From positions 103,394 through 167,393 of the forward strand of contig NZ_FMYQ01000014.1 in the NCBI RefSeq assembly GCF_900096975.1: a stretch of 64,000 nucleotides of DNA, in the 5' to 3' direction. The DNA is from Paraburkholderia lycopersici. Its GTDB lineage: Bacteria > Pseudomonadota > Gammaproteobacteria > Burkholderiales > Burkholderiaceae. Positions 26,818-34,966 of this stretch are shown one piece after another. The first letter of the stretch is position 1, and each line of letters starts with the position of its first letter. Made by a program: the position numbers and the translations under genes. Below the pieces are notes generated by a model. That model had not been told where the DNA came from. It worked only from the letters and a program-made list of their open reading frames with translations, and ran no database searches.

Positions 26818-27738
26818 TCAGATCGAGAACGTCGCGCCGTTCTGGCCGCTCGATTCGCGCAGCGCCTTCACCCACTGGTGTGCGGGCAGACCGAGCTTGC
26901 TTTCGAGCAAACGCGCGCGCTTTTCGAGCGCCTCGTAGGTCACTTCGAGCGCCGGGCCCGAGAACGCCAGCACCACGCGATTGCCTTCGTGCACCTCGGG
27001 CAGCGCGATCACGCGGCCGTCGAAGGCTTCCTTCAGGCGCTTCATGTTGCGCACGAAGCTCGGATGATCGCCGAACAGGTTGATCGTCGCGACGCCCGCA
27101 TCGGCGAGACACGCGCGCACGGCGCGGTAGAACGCCACGCTGTCGAGCACCGGGCCGCGCGCGGTCGCGTCATAGACGTCGATCTGCAACGCGCCGATCG
27201 TGCCGTGATTGGCGCGGTCCTGCACGAAGTCCCATGCGTCGAGTTCGCGCACGGTGAGGCGCGCGTCGTCGCTGGGCAGCTCGAACATCGTGCGCGCGGC
27301 CACCACGACCGCCGGATTCAGCTCGATCGCCTCGACCTTCGCGGGACGCAGGTAGCGGTGCGCGAACTTGGTGAGCGCCGCGGCGCCGAGACCCAGTTGC
27401 ACGATGCGCGCGGGCGTGGCGAGAAAGAGCAGCCAGGCCATCATTTGCTGCGCGTATTCGAGCTCGATGTGCTGCGGCTTCGACAGGCGCATCGCACCCT
27501 GCACCCATTCGGTGCCGAAGTGCAGATAGCGCACGCCGCTCTCCTCCGAAAACGTGACGGGTGCGAAACGCGGCTTGCGCGGCGCTTCGATGACCGGAGC
27601 GTCGTCGAGGTCGTCGGCGGCAGCGGTGGCGCGGCGCGGGCTCTTCGTCACCCTTGCGGTCTGGCTCGTCTGCGTTGCGGCGCTGGCTTTCTTGAATGCG
27701 CGTGCCTCGGCGGAGGCGCGCTTGATGAGAGTCGTCAT
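26818..27738 (-). CDS. Spermidine synthase-like methyltransferase-fold protein
   Basis: 306 aa from the ATG at 27738; no clear ribosome site. The first 50 residues are basic and Ala/Thr-rich. The Rossmann part has RIVQLGLGAAALTKFAHRYL, VEAIELNPAVVVAAR and ALQIDVYDATARGPVLDSVAFYRAV, as in the spermine/spermidine synthase family (PF01564), followed by GVATINLFG. The family transfers aminopropyl groups from decarboxylated SAM to putrescine, but many divergent members lack a proven role and the polyamine-binding signature is not obvious here, so the substrate is open. Confidence 0.75.
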   Translation of the reverse strand: MTTLIKRASAEARAFKKASAATQTSQTARVTKSPRRATAAADDLDDAPVIEAPRKPRFAPVTFSEESGVRYLHFGTEWVQGAMRLSKPQHIELEYAQQMMAWLLFLATPARIVQLGLGAAALTKFAHRYLRPAKVEAIELNPAVVVAARTMFELPSDDARLTVRELDAWDFVQDRANHGTIGALQIDVYDATARGPVLDSVAFYRAVRACLADAGVATINLFGDHPSFVRNMKRLKEAFDGRVIALPEVHEGNRVVLAFSGPALEVTYEALEKRARLLESKLGLPAHQWVKALRESSGQNGATFSI

Positions 27739-27865
27739 GTAAAAAATCGCTTGCTGTGGGGGCGCAGATGCAGGTGCATCTGCTCGGGCGACCGAGAGCA
27801 TAGCATTCGCGGCGCATCGAGCCCGGTATCGCAGGCACGCCGAGACCCGGGCCGCGACGCGTGCG

Positions 27866-28399
27866 TCAATGGCTATCGTCCGCAAGTGCCCTGCCATTGT
27901 GCTCGCCGCCGATCCCCGGCTGCCCCGGCTGCAACGCAAGCGGATCGACCCGCACTCGATGGAAATGCATGTCGATGCGCGCGAGATGCAATGCGCGCGG
28001 CACGGCGGGCAACGGTCCGGCGGCATCGATCGCGCGTTCGACGGCTTCGTCGAGATCGTCGTTGCCGCTCGGGCGCAACAGCTTCACGGAGACGATGGAG
28101 CCGTCGGACGCGGCGCGGATCGACACGATGGCTTCACTCTCCATCGGCACTTTCTTCGGATTGACGAGCATGTTGCCGCCGAGCTTGCAGCTCACGTAGC
28201 GCTTCCATTGCCAGGCGCCCAAGGTCGCCTCCGTGGGCGGCGCGAAGCCTGGCGTCGCGACGGCCGCGAGGCACCGGTTCATGACCTCCTGCGGCGACGG
28301 GCGCACGTGCGGCCCCACCGACGAGACGTCGTCGGACGCGCAGGCACTCAGAAAAAGCGTAAGGGAAAAGACGATCGGGGGCAGGCGTTTCTTGTTCAT
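27866..28399 (-). CDS. Lipoprotein with TonB C-terminal-like domain
   Basis: 177 aa. The signal peptide MNKKRLPPIVFSLTLFLSAC has a clear LSAC lipobox (Cys20). The mature part includes EAIVSIRAASDGSIVSVKLLRPSGNDDLDEAVERAI, resembling the C-terminal domain of TonB/TolA-like energy transducers, ending in a Pro/Gly-rich tail. It lacks the N-terminal membrane anchor of true TonB and is probably an envelope lipoprotein of unknown role. A 9-bp inverted repeat (28401-28409 with 28443-28451) places its ribosome-binding region in a hairpin. Confidence 0.75.
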   Translation of the reverse strand: MNKKRLPPIVFSLTLFLSACASDDVSSVGPHVRPSPQEVMNRCLAAVATPGFAPPTEATLGAWQWKRYVSCKLGGNMLVNPKKVPMESEAIVSIRAASDGSIVSVKLLRPSGNDDLDEAVERAIDAAGPLPAVPRALHLARIDMHFHRVRVDPLALQPGQPGIGGEHNGRALADDSH

Positions 28400-28784
28400 T
28401 ATGGTCTCGTGTCCCGTCGGTGGACGCGCACCGAGGCGTTCGCGAGACCATGCTAGCGCGGCCAGATTGCAGCGCGCTTACGCCTGTGTTCGCTAGCGCT
28501 CGCATGACCCGCATGCCCGTTATACGAACGCATCCCATGCGCGCCATTGCGCGCGCTTCGCGGCGAATGTCATCGGCGCGCAGGCCGCAGGGGCGGCAAG
28601 GAAGGCGATATCGTTCGGCGCGGGTTACCCCATCGACGCAAAGGGTTTGTGCATCGGAGCATCAGGCGGGCGTAGCATGTATCCATGCACTACTCATGCA
28701 TGTTTGATGTTCCGCCCTGCGCCGGGACTGGAGGCATTTCCATGCCGGCGTGACGTTAGTCACACTCATCTGATTCCAAGAATC
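28400..28784. other. Divergent intergenic region between the lipoprotein and hemerythrin genes
   Basis: 385 bp without a convincing gene. It contains the ATGGTCTCG/CGAGACCAT inverted repeat at 28401-28451 and a cluster of CATG strings at 28676-28706. Less GC-rich than its surroundings near 28690-28780. Confidence 0.5.
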
Positions 28785-29168
28785 ATGTCCATCGTTACCA
28801 CGCTGAAGCACGAGCACCAGGAAATTTTCAAACTACTCGAGAAGGTTCAGACACTCGGCTTGTCGGATGAAGGGCGAAAGTACCTCAAGCAGGCGCGCAG
28901 CCTGGTCGTAGGTCACCTCGCCCGCGAGGACAGCAAGCTGTACCCTCAAATGCTGGCTCGCGACCAGACCAGGGAACTGGCGGCGTCTTTCGCATCGGAG
29001 ATGAAGAACATTTCGAAAGAAACCTTGTCTTTCTTCGACGCGCTCGAAAGAGGGGAATCCGGTCTGGATTTTGCGCGCCAGATGGGCGGCGCGATTGCCC
29101 ATTTGCGGCAGCGCATGACGCGCGAAGAGGTGCGCCTGTACCCCGCCTTCGACCGGCATTGCGCCTGA
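28785..29168 (+). CDS. Hemerythrin HHE-domain protein
   Basis: 127 aa, begins MSIVTTLKHEHQEIFKLLEK. Candidate di-iron ligands are H9/H11, H44 and E48 in GHLAREDSKLYP, H106 in AHLRQRMTREEVRLYP with E114/E115, and H125. This matches bacterial HHE cation-binding hemerythrin-like proteins that sense or bind O2 or NO or buffer iron. It is a single-domain protein and appears monocistronic. Confidence 0.88.
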   Translation: MSIVTTLKHEHQEIFKLLEKVQTLGLSDEGRKYLKQARSLVVGHLAREDSKLYPQMLARDQTRELAASFASEMKNISKETLSFFDALERGESGLDFARQMGGAIAHLRQRMTREEVRLYPAFDRHCA

Positions 29169-29229
29169 GCGCTGCAAAAGCGGCGACGATGCATTGGATG
29201 CGTGCCCGCACACATGCCGGCCGCCAATG

Positions 29230-29730
29230 TCATCCTTCCCGCCAGTCTCGCAGCTTGCACCAGATCGCCAGTTTTTCCTTATATGGCATTGCCGCGTACG
29301 CGGGGCTGCTCGACGGCAAATGCACGAGGTGGTAGGCGGCGGCCTTTTCTCCGAGCGCCCGCGTGCCGATTCTGGCCGCCGTTCCCCCGTTGAAGGCGAT
29401 GACGGCCAGATTCGGCAACGTCTCCACCAGCGCGACGAGATCGTTGCTCGCATGATTGCGGATACGGCTGTCGAGACTGCCGATGCGCTGCGCTTCGGCC
29501 ACGACGTCCCACAACCCGATGCGATGTTCGAGTAGCGCATCGAGCCGGGCGGGATATGCCATGCCTGCCAGATCCCGTTTGATAACGTCGCCGATCAGAT
29601 GCCAGAACCTGTTCTGCTTGTGCGCGTAGTACTGCTGATGCGCGAGCGACACCTCGCCCGGCAGGCTGCCAAGGATGAGCACGCGCGTATGCGCGTCGAC
29701 GACGGGATCGAAGCAGCGCTTGAAGGTCAT
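29230..29730 (-). CDS. DNA-deoxyinosine/uracil glycosylase (UDG superfamily, HDG-like)
   Basis: 166 aa from the ATG at 29730 (MTFKRCFDPVVDAHTRVLI). Motif 1 is LGSLPGEVSLAHQQYYAHKQNRFW, followed by IGLWDVV, IRNHASNDL, VIAFNGGTAA and LPSSSPAYA. These are characteristic of UDG family 6 (hypoxanthine-DNA glycosylase) and related mismatch glycosylases, which remove deaminated bases. It starts 17 bp after ubiC stops, so the two are probably co-transcribed. Confidence 0.88.
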   Translation of the reverse strand: MTFKRCFDPVVDAHTRVLILGSLPGEVSLAHQQYYAHKQNRFWHLIGDVIKRDLAGMAYPARLDALLEHRIGLWDVVAEAQRIGSLDSRIRNHASNDLVALVETLPNLAVIAFNGGTAARIGTRALGEKAAAYHLVHLPSSSPAYAAMPYKEKLAIWCKLRDWREG

Positions 29731-29747
29731 GGCGAGGCGCGAAACGT

Positions 29748-30398
29748 TCAACGCGGCGCGTGATGCGCGCGCGACGCGGTGTGATCGAGCGGCCCGCGCT
29801 CGCGTCCGAGGTGCACGGCCGTTTCGGGCATGAGCGGGTCGCGCGAGAGGCGCGACCATAGCGCGGGAAGCATGCATTCGGTCACGAGCAGCGGCGCGCC
29901 TGCCCGCTCGAACACCGAGCGGCGCGCGACGAACACATGATGTGCCTGCGCGGCCGGGGTCTCGCGCGCCGCGAGCGCGTGGAGCGGGTGCCGCGCGCTC
30001 ACACGCCGGCTCACGAGCGCCGACCGCGCCACGCCGCTATCGCTATAGAGCAGTTCCGCGAGCGGCCGCGTGCGCAGGCGGCGCATGGCCTGCCACACAC
30101 CGTGACTCGCGGCGAGCGGCGTCGCGCTGTGCGCCGCGACGAACGGCACGCCATCGACCGCGAGCACGATCTCGCGCACCCACGCGCGCGCGCGCGGCGC
30201 AAGGCCGAGCGCCGCGTATTCGTCGGGCCAGGGCATATCGACGGCTTCGCGCGTCACGCGAACTTCGACGCGTCCGAGCGTGCGCAAATGCGCCGTGAGC
30301 GAACCGCCGCGCGTGAGCCAGTCTTTCTGGCCGGCGCTCAAGGCGGGCAAGGGCTTGACGCACCAGCGCGCGTCAGCGGCATCGAATCGGAGAGGCAT
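29748..30398 (-). CDS. ubiC: Chorismate lyase UbiC
   Basis: 216 aa from the ATG at 30398 (MPLRFDAADARWCVKPLP). It cleaves chorismate to 4-hydroxybenzoate and pyruvate, the first step of ubiquinone synthesis. Family features include KDWLTRGGSLTAHLR, VREIVLAVDGVPFVAAHSATP and the C-terminal LVTECMLPALW with the conserved acid. A perfect TATAAT lies only 8-13 nt before the start codon, overlapping an alternative upstream ATG at 30407, so the transcript may be leaderless. Confidence 0.92.
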   Translation of the reverse strand: MPLRFDAADARWCVKPLPALSAGQKDWLTRGGSLTAHLRTLGRVEVRVTREAVDMPWPDEYAALGLAPRARAWVREIVLAVDGVPFVAAHSATPLAASHGVWQAMRRLRTRPLAELLYSDSGVARSALVSRRVSARHPLHALAARETPAAQAHHVFVARRSVFERAGAPLLVTECMLPALWSRLSRDPLMPETAVHLGRERGPLDHTASRAHHAPR

Positions 30399-30405
30399 GG
30401 CGCGC

Positions 30406-30411
30406 ATTATA
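30406..30411 (-). promoter_or_regulatory. TATAAT -10 box immediately upstream of ubiC
   Basis: Perfect -10 hexamer on the minus strand. The expected transcript start (6-8 nt downstream) coincides with the ubiC ATG at 30398. No good -35 is visible at 16-18 bp. Confidence 0.5.
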
Positions 30412-30454
30412 GGCCGCGGGGGTTTCGGTCCGCCGCGAGCTTGCCGGTCAAACG

Positions 30455-30488
30455 AAAAACCCCTTGCGGCAAATAACCGCAAGGGGTT
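30455..30488 (-). terminator. Rho-independent terminator of htpG
   Basis: On the minus strand AACCCCTTGCGG, a 7-nt loop and CCGCAAGGGGTT are followed by TTTCGTTT. It lies 23 nt after the htpG stop. Confidence 0.92.
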
Positions 30489-30510
30489 CGCGACTGCGGG
30501 AAACCGCGCC

Positions 30511-32421
30511 TCAAGCCCGCGCGATCAACAGTGCGTTCGTGCGCTTCACGAAGCTCGCGGGATCTTCCAGCACGCCGCCTTCGGCAAGCAGCGCCTGATC
30601 GAACAGCAGATGGCACCAGTCGCCGAAGTCGGCGCTATCGGCGCGCAGCGCCTTCACGAGCGGATGCTCGGGGTTCACTTCGAGAATGGGCTGCATCTGC
30701 GGCGCCTGCTGACCCGCTGCCTTGAGCATGCGCTGCAGATAACCGCTCATGTCGCCTTCGTCGGCCACGAGGCACGACGGCGAATCGGTCAGGCGGAACG
30801 TGAGGCGCACGTCCTTGGCCTTGTCCTTGAGCGCTTCCTTCATGTGCTCGACGAGCGGCTTGAACGCCTCGTTCACCTTCTCCTGCTGCTGCTTTTCCTC
30901 GTCGTTGAGCGCGCCGAGGTCGAGGTCGCCGCGCGCCACGCTCGCGAGCGGCTTGCCGTCGAACTCGTTGAGGAACGACAGCATCCACTCGTCCACGCGG
31001 TCGGTGAGGAGCAGCACCTCCACGCCTTTCTTGCGGAACACTTCGAGGTGCGGACTATTCTTCGCCGCCTGCCACGTGTCGGCGGTGACGTAGTAGATCT
31101 TCGTCTGCTCGGGCTTCATGCGCGCAACGTAGTCGGCGAGCGAAACAGTCTGCTCGCTCGTGTCGTTGTGCGTCGACGCAAAGCGCGCGAGCTTCGCCAC
31201 GCGCTCGCGGTTGGCGTGATCCTCGCCGATGCCTTCCTTGAGAACCTGACCGAACTCGGTCCAGAACGTGGCGTACTTCGCCTTGTCCTCTTCCTTTGCT
31301 TCGGTGTCCGTAGCGACGTTCGCCATCTCTTCGAGCATCGAGAGCACGCGCTTGGTCACGCCGTCGCGAATCGCCTTGACGTCGCGGCTTTCCTGCAGGA
31401 TTTCGCGCGAGACGTTGAGCGGCAGGTCGCTCGAATCGACCACGCCCTTCACGAAGCGCAGATAGTTCGGCAGCAGCTGTTCGGCGTCGTCCATGATGAA
31501 CACGCGCTTCACGTAGAGCTTCAGGCCGCTCTTGTGATCGCGGTTCCACAGGTCGAACGGCGCATGCGACGGCACGTACAGCAGCTGCGTATATTCGCTG
31601 CGGCCTTCCACGCGGTTATGCGTCCACGCGAGCGGATTCTGGTGATCGTGCGCGAGGTGCTGATAGAACTGCTGGTACTGCTCGTCGCTGATGTCGCTCT
31701 TCGCGCGCGTCCAGAGCGCGCTCGCCTGGTTGATGGTCTCGTATTCGTCCTTCGTGACCATCTCGCTCTTTTCGGCGTCCCATTCTTCCTTCTTCATCTC
31801 GATGGGCAGGCCGACGTGATCCGAATACTTCTGGATGATCGACTTGAGCTTCCACGCGGAAAGCAGCTCGTCCTCGTCTTCGCGCAGATGCAGCGTGATG
31901 CTCGTGCCGCGTTGCGCGCGCTCGATCGCCTCGACCGAGAACTCGCCCTCGCCCGCGCTCGTCCAGCGCACGCCTTCGGCCGCCGGCAAGCCCGCGCGGC
32001 GGCTTTCCACCGTGATCTTGTCCGCGACGATGAAGCCCGAGTAGAAGCCCACGCCGAACTGGCCGATGAGCGCCGCGTCCTTCTGCTGGTCGCCCGAGAG
32101 CTTGCCGAAGAACTCCTTCGTGCCCGAGCGCGCGATCGTGCCGAGGTTCGACACGGCTTCGTCGTGGCTCATGCCGATGCCGTTGTCGTCGATCGTGATC
32201 GTGCGCGCGGCCTTGTCGAAGCCCACGCGGATGCGCAGGTTCGGATCGTTTTCGTAAAGCGCGCTGTTCCCGATCGCCTCGAAGCGCAGCTTGTCCGCCG
32301 CGTCCGACGCGTTCGAAATCAGCTCGCGCAGGAAAATCTCCTTGTTGCTGTACAGCGAATGGATCATCAGGTGCAGAAGCTGTTTCACTTCTGCCTGGAA
32401 GCTCATGGTTTCTTGTGCCAT
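30511..32421 (-). CDS. htpG: Hsp90 chaperone HtpG
   Basis: 636 aa from the ATG at 32421 (MAQETMSFQAEVKQLLHLM) with GAGGA upstream. The N-terminal GHKL ATPase has NKEIFLRELISNASDAADKL, DNGIGMSHDEAVSNLGTIA and the glycine-rich IGQFGVGFYS. Middle and C-terminal dimerisation domains follow at normal length. It is the bacterial Hsp90. A near-consensus sigma-32 promoter lies about 90-118 nt upstream, and a strong terminator closes the unit. Confidence 0.98.
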   Translation of the reverse strand: MAQETMSFQAEVKQLLHLMIHSLYSNKEIFLRELISNASDAADKLRFEAIGNSALYENDPNLRIRVGFDKAARTITIDDNGIGMSHDEAVSNLGTIARSGTKEFFGKLSGDQQKDAALIGQFGVGFYSGFIVADKITVESRRAGLPAAEGVRWTSAGEGEFSVEAIERAQRGTSITLHLREDEDELLSAWKLKSIIQKYSDHVGLPIEMKKEEWDAEKSEMVTKDEYETINQASALWTRAKSDISDEQYQQFYQHLAHDHQNPLAWTHNRVEGRSEYTQLLYVPSHAPFDLWNRDHKSGLKLYVKRVFIMDDAEQLLPNYLRFVKGVVDSSDLPLNVSREILQESRDVKAIRDGVTKRVLSMLEEMANVATDTEAKEEDKAKYATFWTEFGQVLKEGIGEDHANRERVAKLARFASTHNDTSEQTVSLADYVARMKPEQTKIYYVTADTWQAAKNSPHLEVFRKKGVEVLLLTDRVDEWMLSFLNEFDGKPLASVARGDLDLGALNDEEKQQQEKVNEAFKPLVEHMKEALKDKAKDVRLTFRLTDSPSCLVADEGDMSGYLQRMLKAAGQQAPQMQPILEVNPEHPLVKALRADSADFGDWCHLLFDQALLAEGGVLEDPASFVKRTNALLIARA

Positions 32422-32510
32422 GGTCGGGGTCCTCTTTCGTTGCAGTTCTGGTCTGACAGATCGTGAGCCGCGAGTTCGATGGAAATCGCTTCGCGGCGCG
32501 CCGCCCGCCC

Positions 32511-32539
32511 ACTTGGGGACAGGCGGCGACGTTTTCAAG
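32511..32539 (-). promoter_or_regulatory. Sigma-32 heat-shock promoter of htpG
   Basis: Minus strand: CTTGAAA (32539-32533), 14-bp spacer, CCCCAAGT (32518-32511). This fits the heat-shock consensus CTTGAAA-N13-17-CCCCATNT with one mismatch in the core. It lies right upstream of a known heat-shock gene, which supports the call. Confidence 0.8.
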
Positions 32540-32554
32540 AGCCGCCCTCCGGAT

Positions 32555-34048
32555 TCACATTTGCGCGCCGCCGCGCCGCTCGACGCCGCCCAGATAGTCG
32601 CCGAGAAACGCCGGCAGCGCCGGGTCGCCGCAATTGGCGATGTTGAAGCGCATCCACGTGGTAGGCGACTGGTGCGGCGAGAAAAGACTCCCCGGCGTGA
32701 GCAGGAAGCCCGCTTCGTGGCCCGCCGCGGTCAACGCGTCCGCGTCGACGCCCGTGTCCGCCCACAGGAACATGCCCGCGCCGGGCGCCGAGAAGAGCCG
32801 GCAACCGGCGCGCTCCAGCATCCGCGCGGCCTTGTCGCGCACGCCGTCGAGGCGCGCGCGCAGGCGCTCCACGTGGCGCCGGTAGTGGCCTTCGGTGAGC
32901 ACGCGGTAAAGCACGCGCTCGTTGAGCTCGGGGCTCGTCATGCCGACGAGCATTTTCTGGTCCGCCACGGCCTGGGCCACGTCGGGCGCACTGGCGATGT
33001 AGCCCACGCGCAGATTCGGCGCGAGCGTCTTGGAAAAGCTGCCGAGGTAGATCACGCGACGCAGCTGGTCGAGGCTCGCGAGCCGGGTGGCCGGATAGCC
33101 CGCCGGGCACAGGTCCCCGTAGATATCGTCCTCGACGACGATGAAGTCGTGCTGCTCGGCGAGCCGCAGGATGCGAAACGCCTGCGCGGCCGTGAGCGAG
33201 GTGCCCGTGGGGTTTTGCAGCACCGAGTTGATGACAAGCATCTTCGGCTGCCAGGTTTCGACCAGCGCTTCGAGTGCGTCGAGGTCCGGGCCTTCGGGCG
33301 TGTACGGCATGCCCACGAGCCGCGCGCCCTGCGAGGCAAAGCGGCCGAACATCTGGAACCACGCGGGATCGCCGACGACGACCGTGTCGCCGGGTTGCAC
33401 GTAGATGCGCGCGAGCAGGTCGATGGCCTGGGTGATGCCCGAGACGAGCACGATCTGCTCGGGCGTCGCGCCGATCTCCAGCTCCGCCATGCGCGTCTGG
33501 AGCTGCTGCCGCAGCGGCAGGAAGCCTTGCGGCGAACCGAAGCCGAGCAGTTGCGTGCCGCTCTGGCGGCCGAGCGAGCGCATCGCGCCCGTCAGCAGCT
33601 CGCCGTCCAGCCAGCGCGCGGGCAGATAGCCGAGACCCGGCCCTTTTTCGGGGCGCGTCGACGTATGGAGCATGTTGCGCAGCAGCCAGACCACGTCGAT
33701 GGTGGGAGGCGCGGCACCGGCAGCGTTGCCGTCGGCGCGCGCGGAAGCCCCTGCCGCCGCCGGCGCGCGTTCGCCCGCGACAAGCGCGAGCCGCTCGCGC
33801 ACGTAGAACCCCGAGCCGCGCCGCGAGTCGAGATAGCCCTGGGCGACCAGCCGTTCGTACGCCTCGACCACGGTGAAGCGCGACACGCCCTTGTCGAGCG
33901 CGAGCTTGCGGATGGACGGCATCCGCATGCCGGGGCGGAACACGCGCTCCTCGATGCGGCGGCGACCCCACTGCACGAGCTGGTCGACGAGCGTGAGCGT
34001 CGCCGCGTCATGCGGCGCGGGAATCTGGTCTAGCGGGACGGCGGACAT
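32555..34048 (-). CDS. MocR/PdxR-type GntR regulator with aminotransferase domain
   Basis: 497 aa from the ATG at 34048 with GGGAGAAG upstream. The N-terminal GntR winged helix (about residues 15-80) has RPGMRMPSIRKLALDKGVSRFTVVEAYERLVAQGYL. The C-terminal fold-type I aminotransferase domain has LVSGITQAIDLLARIY, NPTGTSLTAAQ, VVEDDIYGDLC and the PLP-lysine region YLGSFSKTLAPNLRVGY. MocR regulators bind PLP or PLP-amino acid adducts and usually control a divergent gene. Here that is the VOC-DMT exporter pair, with repeated TGTACCG motifs in the gap. Confidence 0.92.
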   Translation of the reverse strand: MSAVPLDQIPAPHDAATLTLVDQLVQWGRRRIEERVFRPGMRMPSIRKLALDKGVSRFTVVEAYERLVAQGYLDSRRGSGFYVRERLALVAGERAPAAAGASARADGNAAGAAPPTIDVVWLLRNMLHTSTRPEKGPGLGYLPARWLDGELLTGAMRSLGRQSGTQLLGFGSPQGFLPLRQQLQTRMAELEIGATPEQIVLVSGITQAIDLLARIYVQPGDTVVVGDPAWFQMFGRFASQGARLVGMPYTPEGPDLDALEALVETWQPKMLVINSVLQNPTGTSLTAAQAFRILRLAEQHDFIVVEDDIYGDLCPAGYPATRLASLDQLRRVIYLGSFSKTLAPNLRVGYIASAPDVAQAVADQKMLVGMTSPELNERVLYRVLTEGHYRRHVERLRARLDGVRDKAARMLERAGCRLFSAPGAGMFLWADTGVDADALTAAGHEAGFLLTPGSLFSPHQSPTTWMRFNIANCGDPALPAFLGDYLGGVERRGGAQM

Positions 34049-34067
34049 GACTTCTCCCGGAACTTGA

Positions 34068-34148
34068 ACTGTACAGTGCACTATCGGGCCGATTGTACCG
34101 TTACTGTCCGCAGCCATACCGGTACATTTGATCGCACGCGTACCGGTA
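34068..34148. promoter_or_regulatory. Candidate MocR operator array
   Basis: The 191-bp gap between the MocR gene and the VOC gene holds the palindrome ACTGTACAGT (34068-34077), TGTACCGTTA (34094-34103), its inverted partner TACCGGTACA (34117-34126) and TACCGGTA (34141-34148). Multiple TGTAC-centred half-sites in direct and inverted orientation are what MocR-type regulators typically bind. Confidence 0.55.
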
Positions 34149-34239
34149 AGGATCCGGCTGCGGCCCTTTGCGCACCGTTCGGGCGCAGGGGTCCGCCTTC
34201 TTCCTTCCGGCTCCGGCCCGCTCCCTGCTCCGCTTCCCC

Positions 34240-34935
34240 ATGAACGTGAATGCCTCGCCGCTTCGCCTCGATCATCTCGTCGTCACCGCGCGCACGCTGG
34301 AACAAGGCGTGCAATACGTGAGCGACGCGCTCGGCGTCGCGCCCGCAGGCGGCGGCGCACACCCGCTCATGCGCACGCACAACCGGCTGCTCGGGCTGTG
34401 GGGCGACGCATATCTGGAAGTCATCGCCGCCGATCCCGGCGCAAAAAGCGGTGCGAATGCCCGCGCGCGGCTCTTCGCGCTCGACGACCCCGCCGTACAG
34501 GCGCGGCTCGAACGCGGCCCGTACCTCGCGCATTGGGTCGCGCGCGTCGAGCCGCCGAAGAACCTCGCGCGCTGGCGGGACCAATACCCGCAGCGCATTC
34601 CCGAACTCGTGCCGATGACGCGCGGCGACTTCTCCTGGCAGCTCACGGTGGCGGACGACGGCGCCTTCCCCGCGTGGCAAGGCGCGGGCGACGGCGTCCT
34701 CCCCTCGCTGATCCAGTGGGACACCGCCCGCCACCCGGCGCAGTTGCTCGCCGATAGCGGCATCGCGCTCACGTCGCTCACCGGCTTCCATCCGCAGGCG
34801 CAGCGCGTGCGCGAACAGCTCCAGTGGCTCGGCGCCACGCACCTGATCGCCGTGGAGGCAGCCCTTTCCCCCGCGCTCGTCGCGCAGTTCGAAACCCCGT
34901 CCGGACCGCGCACGCTCGGCGCGCCGGCATGCTGA
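34240..34935 (+). CDS. VOC-family glyoxalase-like protein
   Basis: 231 aa from the ATG at 34240 (MNVNASPLRLDHLVVTARTLEQGVQYV). It matches glyoxalase-like domain proteins (PF13468 type) with LDHLVV, HPLMRTHNRLLGLWGDAYLEVIAADP and TGFHPQAQRV. The substrate is unknown. It is 31 bp upstream of a DMT exporter gene and divergent from the MocR regulator, so the three probably form a regulator-target unit. Confidence 0.82.
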   Translation: MNVNASPLRLDHLVVTARTLEQGVQYVSDALGVAPAGGGAHPLMRTHNRLLGLWGDAYLEVIAADPGAKSGANARARLFALDDPAVQARLERGPYLAHWVARVEPPKNLARWRDQYPQRIPELVPMTRGDFSWQLTVADDGAFPAWQGAGDGVLPSLIQWDTARHPAQLLADSGIALTSLTGFHPQAQRVREQLQWLGATHLIAVEAALSPALVAQFETPSGPRTLGAPAC

Positions 34936-34966
34936 TCCGTCGAGCGCAAGCCACGCAAGGCATCGC

